Source of the DNA: Superficieibacter sp. HKU1
GTDB lineage: Bacteria; Pseudomonadota; Gammaproteobacteria; Enterobacterales; Enterobacteriaceae
Reading direction: 5' to 3'
DNA length: 64,000 bases
Assembly (NCBI RefSeq): GCF_029319185.1
Contig: NZ_CP119754.1
Location: 2,108,001-2,172,000 of the forward strand
Shown here: positions 1 to 8,166 of the stretch, in pieces
Numbering within the stretch: position 1 is the stretch's first letter
Layout of the letters: every line of letters begins with the position of its first letter
The notes under the pieces: model-generated
What the model saw: only the letters and a program-made list of their open reading frames with translations
The model's database searches: none
What the model was told of the DNA's origin: nothing
Position numbers and translations under genes: made by a program

Positions 1-889
1 CAACAAAGGCGCTGGCGGTGGAGATATTAATGCTGTTGCTGCCATCGCCTCCGGTGCCCACAATGTCGGCAAACGGATAATCGGGACGCGGGAAGGGCGC
101 GGCGTTTTCCAGCAGCGCGGTGGCCGCACCGGCGATTTCATTCGGATGCTCGCCGCGAATTTTCATGCTCACCAGCGCGGCAGCCAGTTGCTCTGGCTTC
201 AGCTCGCCGCGCACCACGGCGGAGAAAAGCTGGTGGCTTTCCTGCTGGCTCAGGGTCTGCGCCTGGTAAAGTTTTTCCAGCACCGGTTGCAGAGTATGGG
301 TCTGCTCCAGTTTTTGCATCGCCCATGCCAGGGTTTGTTCCAGCAGACGAGCGCCCTGGGTGGTGAGGATCGACTCCGGATGGAACTGGAAGCCGCAGAC
401 CCGGTCAGCATCGTGACGGACGGCCATGACCATGCCGTCAAAGTGAGCATTGATGGTCAGCCCCGCCGGAATATTGCTGCCAACCAGCGAGTGATAGCGT
501 GCGACCGGCAGCGGGTTGGACAGCCCGGCGAACATCGCCTGACCGTCATGTTCAATACTGGACGCTTTACCGTGCAGAATTTCACCCGCCTGACCGACAT
601 AACCACCATAGGCTTCAACAATCGCCTGATGGCCAAGGCAGATACCAATAATCGGCAGCTTGCCGCGCATGCGGATCAGCAGTTCAGGCATGCAGCCCGC
701 TTCGCTCGGCGCACCGGGACCGGGGGAGAGCATCAGTACCGGGTTATCCATGGTCGCCAGACGATCGATTAAGGTCTGCGCCGGGACGTGATTACGGTAA
801 ATCACCACGTTATGCCCGCTGGAGCGTAGCTGATCTGCCAGGTTATACGTAAACGAATCAATGTTATCGAGCAGCAGAATATCAGCCAT
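1..889 (-). CDS. trpD: TrpGD: anthranilate synthase amidotransferase / phosphoribosyltransferase fusion, partial (3' end outside window)
   Basis: About 296 N-terminal residues are present and the gene runs off the left edge. It opens MADILLLDNIDSFTYNLADQ, a class-I glutamine amidotransferase start. The nucleophile is Cys84 in GICLGHQ, and a later FHPES motif carries the catalytic His and Glu. From about residue 200 the reading continues without a break into the phosphoribosyltransferase domain, whose glycine-rich GTGGDGSNSINIST loop binds PRPP. This is therefore the fused TrpG-TrpD form of E. coli and Salmonella. The amidotransferase half feeds ammonia to TrpE, and the second half makes phosphoribosyl-anthranilate. 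The ATG overlaps the trpE stop (TGATG), a known translational-coupling arrangement. Confidence 0.97.
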   Translation of the reverse strand, partial: MADILLLDNIDSFTYNLADQLRSSGHNVVIYRNHVPAQTLIDRLATMDNPVLMLSPGPGAPSEAGCMPELLIRMRGKLPIIGICLGHQAIVEAYGGYVGQAGEILHGKASSIEHDGQAMFAGLSNPLPVARYHSLVGSNIPAGLTINAHFDGMVMAVRHDADRVCGFQFHPESILTTQGARLLEQTLAWAMQKLEQTHTLQPVLEKLYQAQTLSQQESHQLFSAVVRGELKPEQLAAALVSMKIRGEHPNEIAGAATALLENAAPFPRPDYPFADIVGTGGDGSNSINISTASAFV

Positions 890-2463
890 CAGAAAATCTC
901 CTGTGCGTGGTGAGCGGTAGCGATGGCGCGCAGTACCGCGCGGGCTTTATTGCGGGTTTCATCGGCTTCAGACTGCGGGACGGAATCCAGGACCACGCCA
1001 GCCCCGGCCTGAACGGTAGCAATGCCGTTCTCAACGAAGGCGGAGCGAATGACGATGCAGGTATCCAGCGAGCCGTGGGCGGTGAAGTAGCCGACCGCGC
1101 CCCCGTAGCTGCCACGACGTTTACCCTCGGCCCCGGCAATTAACTGCATCGCCCGCACTTTCGGCGCGCCGCTCAGGGTGCCCATATTCATACAGGCGCG
1201 GTAGGCGTGCAGGGCGTCAAGATCGTGACGCAGTTCGCCGACTACCCGTGACACCAGATGCATCACAAACGAGTAGCGGTCAACTTTCGTTAAGTCAGCG
1301 ACGTAACGGCTGCCCGGCGTGCAGATGCGTGCCAAATCGTTACGAGCCAGATCCACCAGCATCAAATGCTCTGACAGCTCTTTATGGTCGGTACGCATTT
1401 CCAGTTCGATACGGCTGTCGAGATCGCGGTCGAGGCTGCCATCCGCGCGACGGCCGCGAGGACGCGTCCCGGCAATCGGGTAAATTTCAATCTGCCGTGA
1501 ATCGGCGTCGTACTTCAGCGAGCTTTCCGGTGATGCGCCGAACAGGGTAAAGTCGTCATCCTGCATAAAAAACATATACGGGCTGGGATTGCTTTTCTTC
1601 AGCACGTCGTAGGCGGCCAGCGGCGACGGGCAGGGCAGCGAAAACTGGCGGGAAGGCACCACCTGGAAGATTTCGCCGGCGCGGATCGCTTTCTGCATCT
1701 GACGCACCACCGCGCCATACTCTTCATCGCTCTGATTACAGGTGCTGCGCATCTGCTCCATTTTCTCTACCGGGAGTGGCTGCGGCGGGGTATTCAGCAA
1801 CTGACGCAGTTCGTCGATGCGCCGGGTCAGGCGCATCTTCTCTTCGCTCAGTGGCGTAAACAGGCTGCACTGAATACGCGTTTTTTTACTCTGATGATCG
1901 ATAACCAGCAGCGTCTCGGCAAGGTAGAAGCAGTAATCCGGGCAGGCGGTATCGCTCTTAAGCTGCGGTAAATCTTCAAAACCGGCTACCAGATCATAGG
2001 CGAACAGGCCGCCGAAAAACATCGCTTCGCGCTCGTCCGCTGGCACAATTACCAGCTCCTGCAACAGGCGGAACGCGTCGAAGACCGACAGCGAACACAG
2101 CCGGGCGTCTTCATCTAATAAGGTGCTTACCGCCGGGAAGCGCAGCGTGCGGCCGTTTGCCCGCGGGGTGTTTTCAATGCCGGCTGGCAGCGCCGTATCA
2201 AGCAGCGCCAGCAATGCCGCGCCATTGTCGCTCAGCGCGGTGATAGTGACAGTGTCACCCAACGCGGAAATGCGCAGCGCGCTGTCCACCAGCAGCAGGC
2301 TTTTCAGATCGTCTTTGCTGTCGATATCCGCGGATTCCAGCAGCAGCGTGGCCGGACGCGCGTCACAGAGCTGGTGGAAAAGCGCAGTAGGATCTTCGCG
2401 GTATACCCCGTCGCTGGTCAGAAGTTCGAGAGTGTGTTTTTGCGTTTGCATTGTTATTCTCAT
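889..2463 (-). CDS. trpE: Anthranilate synthase component I
   Basis: 524 residues, close to the E. coli length. TrpE converts chorismate to anthranilate with ammonia supplied by the TrpG domain, the first committed step of tryptophan synthesis. The N-terminal region carries an LLES motif (about residues 40-43), which in E. coli TrpE belongs to the tryptophan feedback site. The C-terminal chorismate-binding half is complete, with the PSRQF, GTRPRGR, DHKELSEHLMLVDLARND and GAPKVRAM blocks. It is the first structural gene of the trp operon, directly downstream of leader peptide and attenuator, and its stop overlaps the trpD start. Confidence 0.98.
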   Translation of the reverse strand: MRITMQTQKHTLELLTSDGVYREDPTALFHQLCDARPATLLLESADIDSKDDLKSLLLVDSALRISALGDTVTITALSDNGAALLALLDTALPAGIENTPRANGRTLRFPAVSTLLDEDARLCSLSVFDAFRLLQELVIVPADEREAMFFGGLFAYDLVAGFEDLPQLKSDTACPDYCFYLAETLLVIDHQSKKTRIQCSLFTPLSEEKMRLTRRIDELRQLLNTPPQPLPVEKMEQMRSTCNQSDEEYGAVVRQMQKAIRAGEIFQVVPSRQFSLPCPSPLAAYDVLKKSNPSPYMFFMQDDDFTLFGASPESSLKYDADSRQIEIYPIAGTRPRGRRADGSLDRDLDSRIELEMRTDHKELSEHLMLVDLARNDLARICTPGSRYVADLTKVDRYSFVMHLVSRVVGELRHDLDALHAYRACMNMGTLSGAPKVRAMQLIAGAEGKRRGSYGGAVGYFTAHGSLDTCIVIRSAFVENGIATVQAGAGVVLDSVPQSEADETRNKARAVLRAIATAHHAQEIF

Positions 2464-2474
2464 TTATTCTGGTC

Positions 2475-2502
2475 AAAAAAAAGCCCGCTTATGTGGCGGG
2501 CC
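2475..2502 (-). terminator. trp attenuator (3:4 terminator hairpin)
   Basis: On the minus strand GCCCGC, a seven-base loop and GCGGGC are followed by eight U residues (the run of A at 2475-2482 on the plus strand). It lies between the leader peptide gene and trpE, where the trp attenuator is expected. When ribosomes stall at the tandem Trp codons the upstream leader RNA should pair differently and prevent this hairpin. Confidence 0.93.
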
Positions 2503-2543
2503 TGGTATCTGTTTGCAAAGTGCAGACGTGATAGTACAGCCCG

Positions 2544-2591
2544 TTAACAGGGAGTACGCCACCAACCGTGCAGAGTAAAAATGTCTTTCAT
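2544..2591 (-). CDS. trpL: trp operon leader peptide
   Basis: A 15-residue peptide, MKDIFTLHGWWRTPC, with tandem Trp codons at positions 10 and 11. E. coli and Salmonella leaders are 14 residues and end WWRTS. Here the end reads WWRTPC with a TAA stop, so the Trp pair and Arg are kept while the flanks and stop position have changed. It lies just downstream of the trp promoter and about 40 bases before the attenuator hairpin, and controls transcription by ribosome stalling under tryptophan starvation. Confidence 0.95.
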   Translation of the reverse strand: MKDIFTLHGWWRTPC

Positions 2592-2618
2592 CTCAGATAC
2601 CTTTTCTTCGTGAACTTT

Positions 2619-2653
2619 CGTACTAGTTAACTAGTTCATGAAAATAATGTCAA
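2619..2653 (-). promoter_or_regulatory. trp promoter and TrpR operator
   Basis: Read on the minus strand: TTGACA (2648-2653), a 17-base spacer, then TTAACT (2625-2630). The -10 hexamer sits inside an ACTAGTTAACTAGT palindrome, so the operator spans about 2619-2638. This is essentially the E. coli trp operator and implies repression by TrpR-tryptophan blocking RNA polymerase. Confidence 0.95.
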
Positions 2654-2729
2654 GCGCTGATTTCAGAAAATCCTCGCCAGCCGTTATGATGGGCCGTGAA
2701 ACACTTTTTATCTCTGACGGAGCCGTTTT

Positions 2730-3599
2730 TTGAGCGAGACCAATTACGCGATTATTTATGATCTGCACAGCCATACTACCGCCTCTGACGGCATGCTGTC
2801 GCCTGAAGCCCTCGTTCACCGCGCCGTCGACATGCGTATTGGCACGCTGGCTATTACCGATCACGACAGTATTGACGCAATCCCTGCCGCGCAGGCGGAA
2901 ATTGCCCGCGCCGGGCTGGCGCTGCGGCTGATTACCGGCGTGGAAATTTCTACCGTCTGGGAAAATCATGAAATCCATATTGTCGGCCTGAATATTGATA
3001 TTCACCATCCGCGGATGATCGCCTTTCTGGCGGAGCAAAAAGAGCGCCGCCAGCAGCGCGCGAAACTGATCGCCGAGCGGCTGGAAAAAGCGAACATCCC
3101 CGGCGCGTGGGAAGGGGCGTCAGCACTGGCGGCGGGCGGCGCGGTCACCCGCGGTCATTTTGCCCGTTTTCTGGTGGAGGCGGGCAAAGCCAGTAATATG
3201 GCCGACGTCTTTAAAAAGTACCTGGCGCGCGGGAAAACCGGATACGTTCCTCCTCAGTGGTGTACAATAGATCAAGCTATTGATGTGATTCATCATTCTG
3301 GCGGCAAAGCCGTTGTTGCCCATCCGGGGCGCTACGATCTTTCCGCTAAGTGGCTGAAAAGACTGCTGGCGTACTTTGCCGAACGCGGTGGGGATGCGAT
3401 GGAGGTCGCCCAGTGCCAGCAGGGTCCCAATGAGCGCACGCAGCTTGCGGCGTACGCGCAGCAGTTTGGTCTGCTGGCCTCACAGGGCTCGGATTTTCAC
3501 CAGCCCTGCTCGTGGATCGAGCTTGGACGCAAACTCTGGCTACCCGCGGGCGTGGAAGGCGTGTGGCATCAGTGGGAACAGCCGCAGAACACCGATTGA
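2730..3599 (+). CDS. rnm: PHP-domain 5'-3' exoribonuclease / nucleotidase (Rnm, former YciV/TrpH)
   Basis: 289 residues, starting at a TTG codon after a GGAG ribosome-binding site. No ATG fits the conserved N-terminus SETNYAIIYDLHSHTTASDG. It is a PHP-superfamily phosphoesterase: DLHSHTTASDG gives the first metal-binding His pair, ITDHDS the next, then GVEIS, AHPGRY and GSDFHQ. In E. coli this enzyme removes short 5' extensions from 5S and other rRNA precursors and hydrolyses 3',5'-bisphosphonucleotides. It is divergent from the trp operon, and yciO follows nine bases downstream, probably co-transcribed. Confidence 0.94.
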   Translation: MSETNYAIIYDLHSHTTASDGMLSPEALVHRAVDMRIGTLAITDHDSIDAIPAAQAEIARAGLALRLITGVEISTVWENHEIHIVGLNIDIHHPRMIAFLAEQKERRQQRAKLIAERLEKANIPGAWEGASALAAGGAVTRGHFARFLVEAGKASNMADVFKKYLARGKTGYVPPQWCTIDQAIDVIHHSGGKAVVAHPGRYDLSAKWLKRLLAYFAERGGDAMEVAQCQQGPNERTQLAAYAQQFGLLASQGSDFHQPCSWIELGRKLWLPAGVEGVWHQWEQPQNTD

Positions 3600-3608
3600 G
3601 AGGGAAGT

Positions 3609-4229
3609 ATGAGTCAGTTTTTTTATATCCATCCGGATAACCCGCAGCCACGTCTGATCGCCCAGGCGGTAGAGATTGTTCGTAAAGGCGGCGTCATTGT
3701 CTATCCGACCGATTCCGGCTACGCGCTGGGCTGTAAGATCGAAGATAAAGGCGCGATGGAGCGTATATGTCGTATTCGTCACCTGCCCAACGGCCACAAC
3801 TTTACCCTGATGTGCCGCGATTTGTCGGAGCTGTCGACCTATTCGTTCGTCGATAACGTGGCGTTTCGCCTGATCAAAAACAATACCCCGGGCAACTACA
3901 CGTTTATCCTCAAAGGTACCAAAGAGGTGCCGCGTCGCCTGTTGCAGGAGAAGCGTAAAACTATCGGCCTGCGCGTTCCTTCAAATCCCATCGCGCTGGC
4001 GCTGCTTGAGACGCTGGGTGAACCGATGCTCTCCACGTCATTAATGCTGCCGGGCAGTGATTTTACCGAGTCCGATCCGGAAGAAATTAAAGATCGTCTG
4101 GAGAAGGTGGTGGATCTGATTATTCACGGTGGCTATCTCGGCCAGCAACCGACGACGGTGATTGATTTGACCGATGATTCACCGGTGGTCCTGCGCGAAG
4201 GCGTGGGCGATGTTAAACCTTTCTTATAG
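3609..4229 (+). CDS. yciO: YrdC/Sua5-family protein YciO
   Basis: 206 residues, with the YrdC-like fold seen in KGGVIVYPTDSGYALGCK near residues 26-43 and later KRKTIGLRVPSNPIA. Relatives TsaC/Sua5 make threonylcarbamoyl-adenylate for tRNA t6A. YciO is a paralogue whose own role in enterics is unclear, so I do not assign that activity. It lies nine bases after rnm with GAGGGAAG ahead of its ATG. In E. coli yciQ follows; here rluB begins only 99 bases after the stop. Confidence 0.92.
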   Translation: MSQFFYIHPDNPQPRLIAQAVEIVRKGGVIVYPTDSGYALGCKIEDKGAMERICRIRHLPNGHNFTLMCRDLSELSTYSFVDNVAFRLIKNNTPGNYTFILKGTKEVPRRLLQEKRKTIGLRVPSNPIALALLETLGEPMLSTSLMLPGSDFTESDPEEIKDRLEKVVDLIIHGGYLGQQPTTVIDLTDDSPVVLREGVGDVKPFL

Positions 4230-4262
4230 TAGCGCGAGTCGCTATACTACGCGGCCTTAAAA

Positions 4263-4280
4263 TGGCGCTTTATTGCGCCA
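4263..4280 (+). terminator. Hairpin between yciO and rluB
   Basis: TGGCGC, a six-base loop and GCGCCA form a clean stem at 4263-4280, without a following U tract. It may be a weak terminator for yciO or part of the rluB leader; the sequence does not decide. Confidence 0.35.
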
Positions 4281-4328
4281 TCATCATCCAGTCGACGCCT
4301 GGGAAGGCGACACCTAAAGGAAAGCTCT

Positions 4329-5204
4329 ATGAGCGAAAAGCTACAAAAAGTGCTGGCGCGTGCTGGCCACGGCTCCCGTCGTGAAATCGAATCCATCATT
4401 GAAGCCGGACGCGTTAGCGTGGACGGTAAAATTGCCACCCTTGGCGACCGCGTTGAGGTGACTCCCGCGTTAAAAATTCGCATTGATGGTCATCTTATTT
4501 CGGTAAAAGAATCTGCCGAACAAATTTGTCGCGTGCTGGCGTATTACAAGCCGGAAGGCGAGCTTTGCACCCGTAACGATCCGGAAGGCCGTCCGACCGT
4601 ATTTGACCGCCTGCCGAAACTGCGCGGCGCGCGCTGGATTGCCGTAGGTCGTCTGGATGTCAATACCTGCGGTTTGATGTTATTCACTACCGACGGTGAG
4701 CTGGCGAATCGCCTGATGCACCCGAGCCGTGAAGTGGAACGTGAATATGCCGTGCGTGTATTCGGCCAGGTCGATGACGCGAAAGTGCGCGATCTCGGTC
4801 GCGGCGTGCAGCTGGAAGACGGTCCTGCAGCGTTTAAGACCATTAAATTTAGCGGCGGCGAAGGCATCAACCAGTGGTATAACGTCACGCTGACCGAAGG
4901 TCGTAACCGTGAAGTGCGTCGCCTGTGGGAAGCTGTGGGCGTGCAGGTTAGCCGCCTGATCCGCGTGCGCTACGGTGATATTCCGCTGCCGAAAGGCCTG
5001 CCGCGCGGTGGCTATACCGAGCTGGATTTGCCGCAGACCAACTATCTGCGTGAGCTGGTAGGTCTGAAGCCGGAAACCGAGTCCAAAGTGGCGGTGGAGA
5101 AAGATCGTCGCCGGATGAAAGCGAACCAGATCCGCCGGGCGGTGAAACGCCACAGCCAGGTGGGCGGCGGGCGTCGCTCTGGCGGCACGCGCAGCAACGG
5201 TTAA
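4329..5204 (+). CDS. rluB: 23S rRNA pseudouridine(2605) synthase
   Basis: 291 residues. An S4 RNA-binding domain occupies about residues 1-60 (LQKVLARAGHGSRREIESII). The RsuA/RluB catalytic domain follows, with the nucleophile Asp110 in GRLDVNTCGLMLF. The enzyme converts U2605 of 23S rRNA to pseudouridine. The C-terminal tail after about residue 250 is basic and Gly-rich, as usual for RluB. An AAAGGAAAG ribosome-binding site precedes the ATG. Confidence 0.96.
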   Translation: MSEKLQKVLARAGHGSRREIESIIEAGRVSVDGKIATLGDRVEVTPALKIRIDGHLISVKESAEQICRVLAYYKPEGELCTRNDPEGRPTVFDRLPKLRGARWIAVGRLDVNTCGLMLFTTDGELANRLMHPSREVEREYAVRVFGQVDDAKVRDLGRGVQLEDGPAAFKTIKFSGGEGINQWYNVTLTEGRNREVRRLWEAVGVQVSRLIRVRYGDIPLPKGLPRGGYTELDLPQTNYLRELVGLKPETESKVAVEKDRRRMKANQIRRAVKRHSQVGGGRRSGGTRSNG

Positions 5205-5211
5205 ATCCTGT

Positions 5212-5236
5212 GGCCCGTGGCATCACGCTGCGGGCC
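5212..5236. terminator. Hairpin between convergent rluB and btuR
   Basis: GGCCCG (5212-5217) pairs with CGGGCC (5231-5236) across a 13-base loop in the 39-base gap between the two convergent genes. There is no U tract, so its role as a two-way terminator is inferred from position. Confidence 0.4.
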
Positions 5237-5243
5237 AGCTTAC

Positions 5244-5834
5244 TCAGTAGTCAATCCCCATCTGCGCTTTGATCCCCGCGTCAAAAGCATGTTTCACCGG
5301 ACGCAGTTCGCTGACGGTATCCGCCATCTCCAGAATATCCCGATGACACCCGCGACCGGTGACAATCGCCGTTTGATGTAACGGGCGAGCACGTAGCGCG
5401 TTAAGCACCTCCTCCAGCGGCAGATAATCATAGGCCACCATGTAAGTCAGCTCATCCAGCAGCACCATATCCAGCGAGGCGTCGGCGAGCATGCGCCGGG
5501 CGTGTTGCCAGACCTCAAGACAGGCGGCGGTATCGGCAGCGCGATCCTGCGTATCCCAGGTAAAACCGGTCGCCATCACCTGAAACTCCACGCCGTGCGG
5601 CTCCAGCAAATTACGCTCGCCGTTGGGCCAGGTACCTTTAATAAACTGCACCACGCCAACTTTTTTGCCGTGACCGACGGCGCGGGTAGCCGTACCGAAA
5701 GCGGCGGTAGTTTTGCCCTTACCATTGCCGGTGAAGACCATAATAATGCCGCGTTCATCCTGCGCCGCGGCCACCCGGGCATCAACCTGCTCTTTCACGC
5801 GTTGCTGACGTTGCTGATAGCGTTCTTCACTCAT
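5244..5834 (-). CDS. btuR: Cob(I)yrinic acid a,c-diamide adenosyltransferase (CobA/BtuR type)
   Basis: 196 residues, the same length as E. coli BtuR. It transfers the 5'-deoxyadenosyl group of ATP to Co(I) of corrinoids, in both synthesis and salvage of adenosylcobalamin. The unusual P-loop GNGKGKTTAAFG lies near residues 36-47, followed by VQFIKGTW and MVLLDELTYM. Its ATG overlaps the stop of yciK (ATGA), so the two are translationally coupled. No cobalamin riboswitch is apparent upstream. Confidence 0.96.
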   Translation of the reverse strand: MSEERYQQRQQRVKEQVDARVAAAQDERGIIMVFTGNGKGKTTAAFGTATRAVGHGKKVGVVQFIKGTWPNGERNLLEPHGVEFQVMATGFTWDTQDRAADTAACLEVWQHARRMLADASLDMVLLDELTYMVAYDYLPLEEVLNALRARPLHQTAIVTGRGCHRDILEMADTVSELRPVKHAFDAGIKAQMGIDY

Positions 5835-6592
5835 TGTGAGATCCCCGGTTTGCGCCCCGGCTGGGCATCGAAAGTCATCCCGGTTTTACGGCGGCTGTCA
5901 TCGCCCATTAACCACAGGTATAACGGCGTGATATCGGCAGGGGTTTTCAGTTTGAGCGGATCTTCGTCCGGGAAGGCGCTGGCGCGCATACCGGTCCGCG
6001 TCCCGCCTGGATTGATGCAATTCACACGCAGAGGAACGTTTTGATACTCCTCAGCCAGCACCTGCATCATGCCTTCGGTGGCAAATTTTGAGGCGGCATA
6101 TGCGCCCCAGTGCGCACGACCCTGACGGCCAACGCTTGAGGAAGTAAATACCAGCGAACCGGCCTCGGATTTGAGTAATAAAGGAAGCAATGCCTGAGTC
6201 AGCATAAACGTGCCGTTGACGTTTACCTGCATGACCTGCTGCCAGACGTCCGGTTTTTGTTCGCTCATCGGCACCACGTCGCCCAGCAGACCGGCATTGT
6301 GCAGTACGCCATCGAGACGGGGGTAGTTCACCGCGATTTTTTCCGCCAGTTGCTGACACGCCTGCGGTGTACAGGTCAACAGATCAAGGGTAAACCACGC
6401 GGCCGGAATGCCGCCTTCCCCGGTGATGCGCGCGGCAACGGCACGCAGCTTCTCCTCACTGCGCCCGAGAAGGATCACTCTGGCTCCATAGCGGGAGTAG
6501 GTCAGCGCCGCTTCACGACCAATGCCGTCGCTGGCCCCGGTGACGAGGATAATATGATTTTGTAGTAAGTCGCGTTGCGGTTGATAGTGCAC
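5831..6592 (-). CDS. yciK: YciK short-chain dehydrogenase/reductase
   Basis: 253 residues. The conserved HYQPQRDLL N-terminus follows a GTG start. It is a classical SDR: NAD(P)-binding TGASDGIGR near residue 18, NAG at HNAGLLG, catalytic Ser in FTSSSVG, and Tyr/Lys in YAASK. The substrate is not known. It overlaps btuR by four bases and forms an operon with it, as in E. coli. Confidence 0.93.
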   Translation of the reverse strand: MHYQPQRDLLQNHIILVTGASDGIGREAALTYSRYGARVILLGRSEEKLRAVAARITGEGGIPAAWFTLDLLTCTPQACQQLAEKIAVNYPRLDGVLHNAGLLGDVVPMSEQKPDVWQQVMQVNVNGTFMLTQALLPLLLKSEAGSLVFTSSSVGRQGRAHWGAYAASKFATEGMMQVLAEEYQNVPLRVNCINPGGTRTGMRASAFPDEDPLKLKTPADITPLYLWLMGDDSRRKTGMTFDAQPGRKPGISQ

Positions 6593-6824
6593 GACGTTTC
6601 TCCTGCTTACGGCGGGTCATAAAAGGGGTTTATGCCTTAAAAGGCGCGTGAATTCAATCAGCCAGAGGGAGAGCCTGCCATCCCATTTACACTTTGCAAC
6701 CATTTCATTCGCGGGAAAATTTTTCTGAAGCCGCCTCGCAACGAGCACTGACGATCCGCGACGAGGCGGAAAGGGTGTTGTACACTGGGGCCAGACGTTA
6801 AATGATTTTAACCAAGGTGGAAGC

Positions 6825-7871
6825 GTGGAATTACTCTCTCAATATGGCCTGTTTTTGGCAAAAATCGTCACGGTCGTGGTGGCGATAGCCGTTATAGCGG
6901 TACTGATTGTCAATTTGACGCAGCGCAAACGTCAGCGTGGGGAATTACGCGTGACGAACCTCAGCGAGCAGTATAAGGAGATGCAGGAAAATATGTCAGC
7001 GTCGTTGCTGGATGAACATCAGCAAAAACAGTGGCATAAAGAGCAAAAGAAAAAGCGTAAGCAGGAAGCGAAAGCTGCCAAAACGAAGGCGAAGCTGGGC
7101 CAGACGCCCGCTTCCGGCAAACCGCGCGTGTGGGTGCTGGATTTTAAAGGCAGTATGGATGCCCACGAAGTGAACTCGCTGCGTGAAGAAGTTACTGCCG
7201 TGCTGGCCGTCGTTAAGCCGGAAGACCAGGTCGTTTTACGTCTCGAAAGTCCGGGGGGCGTGGTACACGGCTACGGGCTGGCGGCTTCTCAGCTGCAGCG
7301 TATTCGCGATCGGCAGATCCCGCTGACGGTGGCAGTGGATAAAGTCGCGGCCAGCGGCGGCTACATGATGGCCTGCGTCGCCGATAAAATTGTCAGCGCG
7401 CCCTTTGCGATTATTGGTTCTATCGGCGTGGTGGCGCAGGTGCCTAACTTCAACCGCTTCCTGAAAAGCAAAGACATTGATATCGAACTGCATACCGCAG
7501 GCCAGTACAAGCGCACCCTGACGTTGCTCGGTGAAAATACCGAAGAAGGACGACAGAAATTCCGTGAAGATCTGAACGAAACGCATGTGCTGTTTAAAGA
7601 TTTCGTTAAGCGGATGCGTCCGACGCTGGACATCGAGCAGGTCGCAACTGGCGAACACTGGTACGGCACGCAGGCGCAGGGCAATGGTCTGGTTGACGCC
7701 GTGAGTACCAGCGATGAACTGCTGCTGGGGCTGATGGAAGGGCGAGAAGTATTGAACGTCCGCTTCCTGCAACGTAAAAAATTGATGGACCGCTTTACCG
7801 GCAGCGCGGCAGAGAGTGCCGATCGCCTGCTGCTGCGCTGGTGGCAGCGTGGGCAACAGCCGCTGAACTGA
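6825..7871 (+). CDS. sohB: SohB, inner-membrane S49-family peptidase
   Basis: 348 residues from a GTG codon after AAGGTGG. One N-terminal membrane helix (about residues 8-31) is followed by a charged, Lys-rich linker (about 60-95) and a SppA-like protease domain. The Ser/Lys pair of the S49 family is visible as Ser177 in AASGGYMMAC and Lys229 in AGQYKRTLT. The E. coli protein is a putative periplasmic protease found as a multicopy suppressor of htrA (degP) loss. It is divergent from yciK and convergent with yciN. Confidence 0.94.
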   Translation: MELLSQYGLFLAKIVTVVVAIAVIAVLIVNLTQRKRQRGELRVTNLSEQYKEMQENMSASLLDEHQQKQWHKEQKKKRKQEAKAAKTKAKLGQTPASGKPRVWVLDFKGSMDAHEVNSLREEVTAVLAVVKPEDQVVLRLESPGGVVHGYGLAASQLQRIRDRQIPLTVAVDKVAASGGYMMACVADKIVSAPFAIIGSIGVVAQVPNFNRFLKSKDIDIELHTAGQYKRTLTLLGENTEEGRQKFREDLNETHVLFKDFVKRMRPTLDIEQVATGEHWYGTQAQGNGLVDAVSTSDELLLGLMEGREVLNVRFLQRKKLMDRFTGSAAESADRLLLRWWQRGQQPLN

Positions 7872-7878
7872 TCGTCAG

Positions 7879-7902
7879 GCCGGGCGGCGTAAACCGCCCG
7901 GC
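7879..7902. terminator. GC-rich hairpin between convergent sohB and yciN
   Basis: GCCGGGCGG and CCGCCCGGC form a nine-base-pair stem around a six-base loop, seven bases after the sohB stop. It resembles half of a REP element and lacks a U tract. It probably protects or ends both convergent transcripts. Confidence 0.55.
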
Positions 7903-7914
7903 ACTCAGACCGCA

Positions 7915-8166
7915 CTAATCAACCAGGTGATATTTCTCTGACAGCTCGTGCGCCAGGTATTTAAACATGTTAAATACCGCGGTACTTTTGCCGGTTGGCA
8001 GGCCCTGCTCATCAAGGTAATACTCGCCGCTAAACACCAGCACGCCGTTACGTTGGGTGACCCCTGTGGCTTCGATGCCTGCCATCGTATCATCGTGTTC
8101 ACGGATCAGCTGATTTGCTTTTGCGAGCAGCGTCTGGCGATCGATAGGTTGTGTTTCACTTTTCAT
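7915..8166 (-). CDS. yciN: Small conserved protein YciN
   Basis: 83 residues, the same size as E. coli YciN. No catalytic motif is visible. It is a soluble acidic protein with two likely helical segments (LAKANQLIREHDDTMAGIEA and KYLAHELSEKYHL). E. coli YciN has a solved fold but no firm function. It is divergent from topA across a 399-base control region and convergent with sohB. The ATG at 8166 is preceded by an AAGGAG site. Confidence 0.9.
   Translation of the reverse strand: MKSETQPIDRQTLLAKANQLIREHDDTMAGIEATGVTQRNGVLVFSGEYYLDEQGLPTGKSTAVFNMFKYLAHELSEKYHLVD

Noticed and set aside
5835..6824. Cobalamin riboswitch upstream of btuR/yciK
   Set aside because: No B12-box sequence or suitable leader found between yciK and sohB.
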